Source of the DNA: Solirubrobacterales bacterium
Lineage (GTDB): Bacteria; Actinomycetota; Thermoleophilia; Solirubrobacterales; 70-9
Assembly (NCBI GenBank): GCA_023958085.1
Contig: JAMLGI010000010.1
Location: 1 to 64,000, forward strand
Length of the DNA: 64,000 bases
Direction of reading: 5' to 3'
Notes under the pieces: generated by a model
The model's input: the letters and a program-made list of their open reading frames with translations, nothing else
Told to the model about the DNA's origin: nothing
Databases searched by the model: none
Position numbers and translations under genes: made by a program
Shown here: one piece after another, positions 51,417-60,204 of the stretch
How positions within the stretch are numbered: the first letter of the stretch is position 1
Layout of the letters: each line of letters starts with the position of its first letter

Positions 51417-53303
51417 ATGCTGAATCTCGAAGCGCCGGACGGTTCCACCTGGGAGTTCCTGGTCCTGTTCCTGGTGGTGCTGGTCGGCCCGATCGTGGTC
51501 GAACGGTTCCGGATGCCCGGAATCATCGGGCTGCTTATCGGCGGCTTCATCATCGGGCCGCAGGGTCTCGGTGCGATCTCCTCCGGCAACACCACGGTGC
51601 CCGATCTCGGCCAGCTCGGGTTGCTCTACCTGATGTTCGTGGCCGGGGTGGAACTGGATCTCTCGATGATCCGGATGCACCGCCGGGGAGTGATCATCTT
51701 CGCCGGACTCACCTTTGCGGTTCCGATGGTCTTCGGGTCCGCGGCCGGGTTCGCGCTCGGCTGGTCGACCCCGGCGGCACTCCTGCTCGGTTCACTGCTG
51801 GCCTCACACACCCTGCTCACCTACCCGATCATCCGACGGGCCGGGCTCTCGGCCAATCCGGCTGCAGCCACCGCAGTCGGAGCCACGGTGATTACCGACA
51901 CACTCGCCCTGTTGGTGCTGGCCGCCGTTTCCGGCACCCAGACCGGCAGCGGGACGACCCTCGAGATCATGATCCAGCTCGCGATCGGGCTGGTCGTCCT
52001 GACCCTGTCGACACTCTGGCTGATGCCGAAGCTGGCCCGGGTCACCCTGACCCGCTTCGGGACCGAGAAACCGGTTCGCTACCTGATCGCGATCTGTGCC
52101 TTCCTGCTTGCGGCAACGATCTCCGAGGTGTTCGGGATCGAGGGAATCGTCGGTGCCTTCTTCGCCGGACTCGCCCTCAACCGCCTGGTGCCGAACGGCG
52201 GCCCGTTGATGGATCGGGTCGAGTTCTTCGGGTCCGCGGTCTTCATCCCGGTGTTCATGGTCTCGGTCGGACTGATCCTCAACCCCGGGGTGATGGCCGA
52301 GCCATCGACCCTCGGCCTGGCCGGGCTGATGATCGTCGCCTGCCTCGGCGGAAAGGCGATCGCCGCCTACCTGACGGTGCCACTGCTCGGCTTCAGTCGG
52401 AGCGAAGGCAGCATGATCTTCTCGATGACCAGCCCTCAGGCGGCGGCCACCCTGGCGGCGGTCATGGTCGGCCTTCAGATCGGGCTGTTCGGTGAGTCGG
52501 TGGTCAACGCCTCGCTTGTGGTGATCCTGGTCAGCGTGATTCTCAGCACCCTGGTCGCCGAGCGTTCGGTGAAGGGGGTGGAGCCGCTGGCGGTTGAACA
52601 CCGGCCGCTCGGTTCCCACATCCTGGTTGCGGTCGAGAACCCGGAGCAGGCAGCCTCGGCGATGCGGGTGGCCGCCTGGATCGCCGGTCCGGAAGGCGGC
52701 ACCGCAACCGTGCTGACGGTCGGCGATCCCCGCAAGCCCGGGCTCCCCGGGGAACTGCGTGATCGGCTGGAACGGGACTCGGTCGCCGCCGGACTGGACG
52801 CCCACCTGGCGGTGGTCCACGACACCTCGTTCGCCCGGGGGGTGCTGAACGCGGCCGCCTCCAGCAGCGCATCCCTGATCCTGGCAATGATCAAGGATCA
52901 GCCGGCACGGGCCGCCCGGGGCTGGGCCGAAGCGGTTGCGGGAGCCAGCCCGATGCCGACCGCGCTGCTCCGTGGTGAGACCGACAGTCTGACCTCGGTG
53001 CTGGTCCAGCCCGGGGAAGACTGTCCGGCCGCCTCCGAACTGGCGGCGACGATCGGTTCCCGGATCGGGGAGCAACTCGGGGAGACAGGTGTTTCGGAAC
53101 GGTCCGACCGGATGCCCGGCTCCGGTCCGGCGACCGGTCAGATTCTGATCCGGCCGGTCCAGAGCTGGGATTTTCTCGCCGGGCTCCCCGACGTGCCCGA
53201 GGGCGCCGCGATGATCGTGATCCCGGACTTCGTGAGCACCGCCGAGGAGGCTGAGAAGCAGGCCGAACTTGCAGTCGCCGAGACCCCGTTGACCGGCAAC
53301 TGA
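51417..53303 (+). CDS. CPA2-type monovalent cation:proton antiporter with C-terminal soluble domain
   Basis: 628 aa. Residues about 10-385 hold 12-13 membrane segments with the CPA2 hallmarks (FRMPGIIGLLIGGFIIGPQG, GQLGLLYLMFVAGVELDLSM, LLASHTLLTYPIIRRAGLSA, VITDTLALLVLAAVSGTQTG with the TDT-Asp motif, EGIVGAFFAGLALNRL). From about 395 a cytoplasmic UspA-like region begins (GSHILVAVENPEQAASAMRV, then VVHDTSFARGVLNAAASSSA). No Rossmann NAD-binding KTN motif is evident. It exchanges Na+/K+ for H+ across the membrane. It is probably co-transcribed with the upstream lipoprotein gene. Confidence 0.88.
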   Translation: MLNLEAPDGSTWEFLVLFLVVLVGPIVVERFRMPGIIGLLIGGFIIGPQGLGAISSGNTTVPDLGQLGLLYLMFVAGVELDLSMIRMHRRGVIIFAGLTFAVPMVFGSAAGFALGWSTPAALLLGSLLASHTLLTYPIIRRAGLSANPAAATAVGATVITDTLALLVLAAVSGTQTGSGTTLEIMIQLAIGLVVLTLSTLWLMPKLARVTLTRFGTEKPVRYLIAICAFLLAATISEVFGIEGIVGAFFAGLALNRLVPNGGPLMDRVEFFGSAVFIPVFMVSVGLILNPGVMAEPSTLGLAGLMIVACLGGKAIAAYLTVPLLGFSRSEGSMIFSMTSPQAAATLAAVMVGLQIGLFGESVVNASLVVILVSVILSTLVAERSVKGVEPLAVEHRPLGSHILVAVENPEQAASAMRVAAWIAGPEGGTATVLTVGDPRKPGLPGELRDRLERDSVAAGLDAHLAVVHDTSFARGVLNAAASSSASLILAMIKDQPARAARGWAEAVAGASPMPTALLRGETDSLTSVLVQPGEDCPAASELAATIGSRIGEQLGETGVSERSDRMPGSGPATGQILIRPVQSWDFLAGLPDVPEGAAMIVIPDFVSTAEEAEKQAELAVAETPLTGN

Positions 53304-53307
53304 GCGG

Positions 53308-53313
53308 TAGCCT
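53308..53313 (+). promoter_or_regulatory. -10-like TAGCCT before the amidase gene
   Basis: TAGCCT is 10 nt before ATG 53324, directly after the antiporter stop. Spacing is slightly longer than for the leaderless set. Confidence 0.35.
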
Positions 53314-53323
53314 CCCCGGGACC

Positions 53324-54067
53324 ATGAGGGGAAAGACCTCCAGAATCGGGCAGCAGCTTGTCGTGACCCTCCTCGGGATGGCCATGCTTACTCTCGTGTC
53401 CGTCTCCGGTTCTGTCGGAGCGGAGGGAACGGAACAGGCGGCCGCCGTCCGCCTGGGGGCAGCGATCCCGGCCCAGCGGACCCTGCCCCGTCCGAAAATC
53501 AGGCAGTGGTGGATCCCGTTCGGGCCAAAACGGAAGCACCAGATGGCCGCCTACTCGAAGCGACACTACGGGAAGCGTGAGTGGCGGCTGCGTCGACCGA
53601 AGGTGATCGTTGAACACATGGCGGTAACTCCCGACGTCGGCTCGATCTGGAACACCTTCGCCCCCAACCGGCCCGACCCCGAGCTGGGTGAGCATCCCAA
53701 CACCTGCGCCCATTTCGCGGTATCCCGATCGGGGCGGATATTCCAGTTGGTCGGGCTGAACAAGCGCTGCCGGCACACGGTCGGGCTGAACCAGACCGCG
53801 ATCGGAATCGAGCACGTCGGCTACCGGGACCGTGACCTGCTCGGAAATCGCCGCCAGATGCGAGCCTCACTGAGGCTGACCAGGTGGCTTCGCTGCCGCT
53901 ATCGGATCGGGATCAGGGACGTGATCGGCCACAACGAAAGCCTTCGATCCCCCTATCACCGGGAACGGATCCGGCGGCTGAGACATCAGACCCACGGGGA
54001 CATGCGTCGCTCCTCGATGCGCCGCTACCGGCTGCGGCTCCACCGTGCCGGCCGCTGTCCCGCCTGA
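53324..54067 (+). CDS. Secreted N-acetylmuramoyl-L-alanine amidase-like protein (Amidase_2/PGRP fold)
   Basis: 247 aa. Signal segment LVVTLLGMAMLTLVSVSGSV (about 12-31). Amidase_2 features: VIVEHMAVT with the first Zn His (about 98), NTCAHFAVSRSGRIFQLVGL, RCRHTVGLNQTAIGIEHVGY (His and Glu-His), and VIGHNESLRSPYHRERIRR with the last His (about 205). It would cleave the bond between muramic acid and the stem peptide, or bind peptidoglycan. The protein is extremely Arg-rich (about 44 Arg by eye count). It forms the right end of the accessory block before obg. Confidence 0.82.
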   Translation: MRGKTSRIGQQLVVTLLGMAMLTLVSVSGSVGAEGTEQAAAVRLGAAIPAQRTLPRPKIRQWWIPFGPKRKHQMAAYSKRHYGKREWRLRRPKVIVEHMAVTPDVGSIWNTFAPNRPDPELGEHPNTCAHFAVSRSGRIFQLVGLNKRCRHTVGLNQTAIGIEHVGYRDRDLLGNRRQMRASLRLTRWLRCRYRIGIRDVIGHNESLRSPYHRERIRRLRHQTHGDMRRSSMRRYRLRLHRAGRCPA

Positions 54068-54157
54068 CCCGGCGGTCATCGATCGATGTGGCCGGTTCCG
54101 GATCAAGCCTTGAGACAGAGCTCCGGTCCCCGGACCTGACTGCTCCGACGATCCCCG

Positions 54158-55459
<1,302 letters not shown>

Positions 55460-55512
55460 CGGCAGCCGGTGCCCGAGGGAGCCCGGCCTGGCCGGAACTT
55501 CCCGGGCTCAAA

Positions 55513-55518
55513 TAGGGT
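55513..55518 (+). promoter_or_regulatory. -10-like TAGGGT before proB
   Basis: TAGGGT ends exactly 7 nt before ATG 55526, fitting a leaderless transcript. Confidence 0.45.
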
Positions 55519-55525
55519 CTTGCCC

Positions 55526-56614
55526 ATGACCCTGGTGGTGAAACTCGGATCCTCGATCGTGGCGGCCGACGACGGCGGCCTTCGAAGCGAAGTGCTCGAC
55601 TCGGTCTGTGGCCAGGCGGCATCGCTGAGGCGGGCCGGGGAGGACCTGGTCATGGTCACCTCCGGTTCGATCGCCCGGGGCATCCGGCTGCTCGGGCTGG
55701 AGGCCCGTCCGCGGGCGATCGACGAACTCCAGGCGGCTTCCGCGGTCGGCCAGGGATCGCTCTTCCGTGAGTACGAGAGCCGGCTGGAGCAGGGTGGGGT
55801 GGCCGCGGCCCAGGTCCTCCTCACCGCCACCGATGTGGCCTCACGGACCAGCTACCTGAACGCCCGCGGCACCCTTCGAAGGCTCCTGAGCTGGGGGGTG
55901 GTGCCGGTAATCAACGAGAACGACACCACCGCCACCGACGAGATCACCTTCGGCGACAACGACTTCCTCGCCGCGCAGGTAGCGATCATGCTGGACGCCC
56001 GTTTGCTGGTGCTGCTGACCAACACCGAGGGGGTGTTCACCGCCGATCCCGGCACCCACCCGGATGCCGAGTTGATCGAACGGGTTGAAGATTTCGATCA
56101 ACTCGCCGACAAGGAGATCGGCGATCGCACCTCGGTTTTCGGCAGTGGCGGCATGCGCTCCAAGGTGGCGGCCGCAGAGATGGCCTCAGAATCCGGAATC
56201 GAGACCAGGATCTGCAACGGGACGTCGGACGGCACCCTCGCCGCCGCCGCCGCAGGTCGTCCGGCAGGCACCGCCTTCGGGGTTTCAAGCAGCCGGAACA
56301 CCGGTTTCAAGCAGTGGCTGAAGTACGCGAAACCGGCTTCGGGCCGGATCGAGGTGGATGCCGGTGCCGCCCGGGTCCTGCGGCAGTCCGGTTCCAGCCT
56401 GCTGCCGGTCGGTGTCACCGCGGTCAGGGGCCCCTTTGACGCCGGTGACGCGATCGAGATCGTTGCCGATGGTCAGATCGTGGGCAAGGGAATAACCAAC
56501 TACAGCGCCGAGGAGATCGATCAGATCAAGGGACTGAGAACTGCCGCGGTCCAGGAAAGAATGCCGCGGGCGGCCGAAGAGATCGTCCACCGGGACTACT
56601 TCGTCCTCGCCTGA
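55526..56614 (+). CDS. proB: Glutamate 5-kinase
   Basis: 362 aa. First step of proline synthesis (Glu + ATP to gamma-glutamyl phosphate). Amino-acid-kinase domain: TLVVKLGSSIVAADDGGLRS (residues 2-21), MVTSGSIARGIRLLGLEARP, VPVINENDTTATDEITFGDN, LVLLTNTEGVFTADPGTHPD and FGSGGMRSKVAAAEMASESG. A C-terminal PUA domain follows (GRIEVDAGAARVLRQSGSSL, GKGITNYSAEEIDQIKGL). ATG 55526 gives the standard N-terminus; an upstream in-frame start lacks support. proA follows 46 nt later with its own -10-like element. Confidence 0.96.
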   Translation: MTLVVKLGSSIVAADDGGLRSEVLDSVCGQAASLRRAGEDLVMVTSGSIARGIRLLGLEARPRAIDELQAASAVGQGSLFREYESRLEQGGVAAAQVLLTATDVASRTSYLNARGTLRRLLSWGVVPVINENDTTATDEITFGDNDFLAAQVAIMLDARLLVLLTNTEGVFTADPGTHPDAELIERVEDFDQLADKEIGDRTSVFGSGGMRSKVAAAEMASESGIETRICNGTSDGTLAAAAAGRPAGTAFGVSSSRNTGFKQWLKYAKPASGRIEVDAGAARVLRQSGSSLLPVGVTAVRGPFDAGDAIEIVADGQIVGKGITNYSAEEIDQIKGLRTAAVQERMPRAAEEIVHRDYFVLA

Positions 56615-56648
56615 AAAGACACCCACCCGGACGGGATTTGTGAGCCGG

Positions 56649-56654
56649 TAGGCT
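56649..56654 (+). promoter_or_regulatory. -10-like TAGGCT before proA
   Basis: TAGGCT ends 6 nt before ATG 56661. Confidence 0.4.
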
Positions 56655-56660
56655 TGAGCC

Positions 56661-57932
56661 ATGGAAGCAGCCACCGAGATCGCCGACATTGCCGCCGACA
56701 CCCTTCGTGCGAAGGGTGCCGCCCGGCCGATGGCCGCAGCTCCGACCGCGGTGAAGAACCGGGCCCTGGAAGTGATCGCCCGGGGACTTGGCGATTCGGT
56801 CGAGCAGATCCTCGAGGCCAACCGGCTCGATCTCGCCGATGAGCGGGCCCAGACCCTCAGCGCCGCCCTGACCGACCGCCTGACCCTCACCCCGGAACGG
56901 GTGGAGGCGATGGCCGCGGGTGTCCGCGAAGTGGCGTCCCTCGATGATCCGGTCGGTGAGGTACTGGAGACAGGCAACCTCGAAAACGGACTCCGGTTGA
57001 GCAAGATCCGGGTACCGCTGGGAGTCGTTGCCGTGGTCTACGAAGCGCGGCCCAATGTGACCATCGACTGTGCGGCCCTGACGATCAAGTCCGGCAACTC
57101 GATTCTGCTGAAGGGATCGAGTTACGCCGAACGGACCAACACCGCCCTGGCCGAGGTGGTGCGGGCGGGACTCCTGGAGGCGGGTCTCCCGGAGGACGGA
57201 GTGGTCATGTCGATCGGGGGTGGACGCGAATCGATCGCCGATCTGGCAACCCAGGACGGGGTTGTGGATCTGCTGATCCCGCGGGGTGGAGAGGGCCTGA
57301 AGAAGACCCTGGAGGAGGTGGCCACAGTGCCGGTGATTTTCGCTGCCGCCGGGGTCTGCCACGTCTACGTCCATTCCGACGCGAACCTGGAGATGGCGAG
57401 AGCGGTCGCCTATAACTCCAAGGTCCAGCGTCCCGGTGTCTGCAACGCTTCCGAAACCCTCCTGGTGGACTCGGCGATCGCCGCCGCGTTCCTGCCGCCG
57501 GCCCTGGCGGAACTCGCCTCCGGCGGGGTGGAACTGGTCGGCGACGAGGCCACCCGTGCCAACGCCGAACTCACTCCGGTCGGCAACGCCACCGAAGAGG
57601 ACTGGGACACCGAGTATCTGAATCTCAAGCTGGCGGTCCGGGTGGTCGACGATCTCGAGCAGGCGATCGAGCACATCAACCGGCACGGCAGCGGGCATTC
57701 CGACGCGATCGTCACCGACAACGTCCAGGCAGCGGATCTGTTCGCCCAGGGGGTTGACTCGGCGGCGGTCTACGTCAACGCGTCGACCCGGTTCACCGAC
57801 GGGTTCGAGTTCGGCATGGGCGCCGAGATCGGCGTTTCCACCCAGAAGCTTCACGCCCGGGGACCGGTAGGGCTCCGGGAGCTCACCACAATCAAGTACG
57901 TAGCACGAGGCGATGGTCAGGTGCGGAGTTGA
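56661..57932 (+). CDS. proA: Gamma-glutamyl phosphate reductase
   Basis: 423 aa aldehyde-dehydrogenase-fold enzyme reducing gamma-glutamyl phosphate to the semialdehyde with NADPH. Signatures: GVVAVVYEARPNVTIDCAAL (about 121-140), LKSGN-like TIKSGNSILLKGSSYAERTN, DLLIPRGGEGL, VPVIFAAAGVCHVYVHSDAN and the catalytic Cys in VQRPGVCNASETLLV (about 258). C-terminus FTDGFEFGMGAEIGVSTQKL, HARGPVGLRELTTIKYVARG is the family standard. The nadD start codon immediately follows the stop. Confidence 0.97.
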   Translation: MEAATEIADIAADTLRAKGAARPMAAAPTAVKNRALEVIARGLGDSVEQILEANRLDLADERAQTLSAALTDRLTLTPERVEAMAAGVREVASLDDPVGEVLETGNLENGLRLSKIRVPLGVVAVVYEARPNVTIDCAALTIKSGNSILLKGSSYAERTNTALAEVVRAGLLEAGLPEDGVVMSIGGGRESIADLATQDGVVDLLIPRGGEGLKKTLEEVATVPVIFAAAGVCHVYVHSDANLEMARAVAYNSKVQRPGVCNASETLLVDSAIAAAFLPPALAELASGGVELVGDEATRANAELTPVGNATEEDWDTEYLNLKLAVRVVDDLEQAIEHINRHGSGHSDAIVTDNVQAADLFAQGVDSAAVYVNASTRFTDGFEFGMGAEIGVSTQKLHARGPVGLRELTTIKYVARGDGQVRS

Positions 57933-58532
57933 ATGGCTCGCATCGGGATATTCGGTTCGACCTTCAATCCGCCGCATCTCGGGCATCTGATCCTGGCCCA
58001 GGAGGCTCGTTGGCGGCTGCTGCTTGACCGGGTGATCGCGGTTCCCACCGGCGACCCGTACCACAAGGAGGCCGACCGGTTGCCGGGCCGGGAGCTGCGC
58101 CTTGCCATGGCGGAAGCGGCCTTCGGCGATCAGCGGGACGTCGAGGTGTCCGATCTGGAACTGAGGCGGGAAGGTCCCAGTTTCACCTGCGACACGCTCG
58201 AGGAGATCGCTACCGCCAATCCGGACAGCAGCCTGCGCCTGCTGCTCGGGGCAGACGCGGCGCTGGGAATTGGGGGATGGCACCGGCCGGACCGGGTCTT
58301 CAGGTACGCCCGGGTGGCTGTTGCGCCCCGGGATCTGCTGGAACGGGACCGGATCGAGCAGGCGGCTGCGGCGGCCGGCGGAGCCGGCGAGGTGGACTTC
58401 TTTCCGATGCCGGAGGTCTCGATCTCCTCGACCCTGATCCGGGAGCGGATCCGGACGAGCGCACCGTACGCTCACCTCGTGCCGACGTCGGTCGCCTCGA
58501 TCATCCAGAATGAAAACCTCTATGTCGCCTGA
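57933..58532 (+). CDS. nadD: Nicotinate-nucleotide adenylyltransferase
   Basis: 199 aa. It adenylylates NaMN to NaAD. Nucleotidyl-transferase signatures: RIGIFGSTFNPPHLGHLILA (GxxxPxHxGH, residues 3-22) and the distal SISSTLIRERI (about 169-179). VPTGDPYHKEA and LRLLLGADAALGIGGWHRPD are also typical. The start abuts the proA stop with no gap. rsfS begins inside its 3' end. Confidence 0.95.
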   Translation: MARIGIFGSTFNPPHLGHLILAQEARWRLLLDRVIAVPTGDPYHKEADRLPGRELRLAMAEAAFGDQRDVEVSDLELRREGPSFTCDTLEEIATANPDSSLRLLLGADAALGIGGWHRPDRVFRYARVAVAPRDLLERDRIEQAAAAAGGAGEVDFFPMPEVSISSTLIRERIRTSAPYAHLVPTSVASIIQNENLYVA

Positions 58533-58911
58533 AGACAGCATCGACCTCGCCAGGACGCTCGCCCGACTGGCCGACTCCAAGCTGGGTGAGGACATCACCC
58601 TGCTCGACATGCGTGACCTGGTCGCCTACACCGACTTCCTGGTGGTCTGCGGCGCCCGGAACGAGCGCCAGGCCGAGGCGATCGCCGAGGAGGTTCAGGT
58701 GAGGCTGAAGCGTGATCGCGGCCTGCTGCCGGTGAACGCCGGCTTCGTCGGGGATGCGGACTGGAAGGTTCTCGACTACCTCGACTGTGTGCTCCACATC
58801 TTCACCGACGAAGCCCGGCAACGCTACGACCTCGAGGATCTCTGGCACGAAGCCCCGCGGCTCGAGCTCGACCTGCCGGCCACCCCGGCAGGCGAAGTCA
58901 ACGCCGCCTGA
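58510..58911 (+). CDS. rsfS: Ribosomal silencing factor RsfS
   Basis: 133 aa. Family features: LADSKLGEDITLLDMRDLVA, YTDFLVVCGARNERQAEAIA (residues about 40-59), GLLPVNAGFVGDADWKVLDY and VLHIFTDEARQRYDLEDLWH. RsfS binds bL14 and blocks subunit joining in starvation. ATG 58510 overlaps nadD by 23 nt; ATG 58522 (overlap 11 nt) is equally possible. The order nadD-rsfS is conserved in many bacteria. Confidence 0.94.
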   Translation: MKTSMSPEDSIDLARTLARLADSKLGEDITLLDMRDLVAYTDFLVVCGARNERQAEAIAEEVQVRLKRDRGLLPVNAGFVGDADWKVLDYLDCVLHIFTDEARQRYDLEDLWHEAPRLELDLPATPAGEVNAA

Positions 58912-58975
58912 ATCTGCGGTGGCAGGACGTCTGCCGACGGGTCACACCGGTCGGACCGACCCGGTTTCGCTTCGG

Positions 58976-58981
58976 TAAGAT
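58976..58981 (+). promoter_or_regulatory. -10-like TAAGAT before tRNA-Ala
   Basis: TAAGAT lies 19 nt before the mature 5' end of the tRNA. A short 5' leader to be removed by RNase P fits this spacing. Confidence 0.45.
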
Positions 58982-59000
58982 CCCCGGGCCGTCCTCACGA

Positions 59001-59073
59001 GGGGCTATAGCTCAGCTGGCAGAGCGCTTGCATGGCATGCAAGAGGTCCCCGGTTCGATCCCGGGTAGCTCCA
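59001..59073 (+). tRNA. tRNA-Ala (anticodon GGC)
   Basis: 73 nt with a full cloverleaf. Acceptor GGGGCTA pairs with TAGCTCC (one G-T), D-arm GCTC...GAGC, anticodon stem CTTGC/GCAAG around loop ATGGCAT (anticodon GGC), variable loop AGGTC and T-arm CCCGG-TTCGATC-CCGGG, discriminator A. The 3' CCA is not encoded. It reads GCC/GCU Ala codons, GCC being very frequent in these genes. It converges with the SRPBCC gene, whose stop lies 1 nt beyond. Confidence 0.95.
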
Positions 59074-59074
59074 T

Positions 59075-59521
59075 TTACTTCTCAGCCTCGGCCTTGAGGC
59101 CCTCGGCGGCGTCCTTGGTAAGCCACTCCTTGAGCTTGTCCTCGACCGGGCCCTTGATCAAGAGGCCGAGCATGCGGCCGGTGTCAGCCTCAAGCGCATA
59201 GGTGGCACGGGTGCGGTCATCCCCCAGATCCTCGAGGATCCACTTGCCCTTCAGCCACTTGAGGTCACCCTTGGTCTGCTCCCAGGTCATGCCGTCCTCA
59301 GGCTGGTAGGAGAACTCCAGGCGTGAGGTCACGTCCTTGACCTTGGCGTCCGACTTGATCTGGACCACCGTGGCGCGACCCTCGCCGTCGGACTCCAGCA
59401 CATCGAGTTCCTTCATTGAGTCCTGCCAGTCCGGCGTGTGCTCAAGGTCGGAGATGATTTCGTAGCAGCGGCTCCGGGGCGCGTTGATCTCGACCGTACG
59501 CTCCGCTTTGAGAATTCCCAT
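59075..59521 (-). CDS. SRPBCC (START/polyketide cyclase-like) superfamily protein
   Basis: 148 aa. ATG 59521 opens MGILKAERTVEINAPRSRCY, a typical START-like first strand and helix. Then EIISDLEHTPDWQDSMKELD and the helix-grip strands (ATVVQIKSDAKVKDVTSRLE, MTWEQTKGDLKWLKGKWILE) follow, and the C-terminal helix (LIKGPVEDKLKEWLTKDAAE) closes the fold. These proteins bind hydrophobic ligands; many Coq10-like or unknown-role members exist in actinobacteria. Its 3' end nearly touches the tRNA 3' end. Upstream in-frame residues were excluded because the family start fits ATG 59521. Confidence 0.8.
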   Translation of the reverse strand: MGILKAERTVEINAPRSRCYEIISDLEHTPDWQDSMKELDVLESDGEGRATVVQIKSDAKVKDVTSRLEFSYQPEDGMTWEQTKGDLKWLKGKWILEDLGDDRTRATYALEADTGRMLGLLIKGPVEDKLKEWLTKDAAEGLKAEAEK

Positions 59522-59593
59522 ACCGGAATCGTATAGCCATCCACGGCGGCCGTAATGTCGCCCGTAGACCCATCCGGGCGGTACTCTCGACGG

Positions 59594-59899
59594 GTGACAC
59601 CTGGATCTCGTGAACATCCTGCATCGGCTATACCGTCTGCGGTCGCTCCCGGAGAGCGCGACCATTTGACGAACCGGGCAGCGTTGGCTGACTCGCTTCG
59701 TCGGCCGATGGAGGAGCGGCTTGAGCTCGCGCTGAGCTGGAATCGATTGGTGTCCGAGCTCGAGATCGGAGTGGAGCAGACAGAGCGGGAATCCACCGAC
59801 CGTTGGCCGGAGCAGCAGAAGTTCTGGACGCCCGAATCCTCGGGCCGGATGGCCAACGGTCTCAAGATACCCCCGTCCGCTCCTGCTGGGGTCGCGTGA
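59594..59899 (+). CDS. Short helical protein, probable partner of a decayed nucleotidyltransferase
   Basis: 101 aa from GTG 59594 (start uncertain). The middle (NRAALADSLRRPMEERLELA then LSWNRLVSELEIG) is helical and resembles the small proteins often encoded directly before MNT/AbiEii-type nucleotidyltransferases. The downstream frame ends in just such a nucleotidyltransferase C-terminus. The last about 30 residues overlap that fragment in another frame and look unconstrained, so the natural end may have been lost. Low confidence in function. Confidence 0.4.
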   Translation: MTPGSREHPASAIPSAVAPGERDHLTNRAALADSLRRPMEERLELALSWNRLVSELEIGVEQTERESTDRWPEQQKFWTPESSGRMANGLKIPPSAPAGVA

Positions 59900-60134
59900 T
59901 CAATGGCATCTGACGACAACTCACGGCCTGCTTGATCTGATCGCGCTCCCGGCGCATCTGGGGTCTTTCGGCGAGATGCAGAAGCGGGCTCACAAGGTGG
60001 CTGTGGACGATTTTGAGGTACTGGTGGCCAGCCGGGAAGATCTCCTGAAGATGAAACGTGCGGCAGGCAGGCCGCAGGATCTCGCCGATGTGGAGCTGCT
60101 TGAGTCGTTCCTTCGTCAGGACGAACCCGAATAG
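59823..60134 (+). pseudogene. Remnant of a nucleotidyltransferase (C-terminal part only)
   Basis: In the frame ending at TAG 60132-60134 the translation reads GSRDQWHLTTTHGLLDLIAL, then SFGEMQKRAHKVAVDDFEVL, VASREDLLKMKRAAGRPQDL and ADVELLESFLRQDE. This is the typical end of stand-alone nucleotidyltransferases, where the hydrophobic DLI strand and the VASxxDLLxMKxAAGRPxDLAD segment are conserved. The upstream catalytic GS...DxD part is absent, and the frame closes at about 59733. No start codon precedes the conserved portion. The 305-bp gap before leuS is otherwise empty. Confidence 0.65.
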
Positions 60135-60189
60135 TTGCGCCTTTTCACAGCCTGAGGGAATGACCGGGCAACGTCGATAGTCCACGACA

Positions 60190-60195
60190 TAGACT
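60190..60195 (+). promoter_or_regulatory. -10-like TAGACT before leuS
   Basis: TAGACT lies 9 nt before ATG 60205. No T-box or other leader is seen in the preceding gap. Confidence 0.45.
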
Positions 60196-60204
60196 GAGCG
60201 GTCG

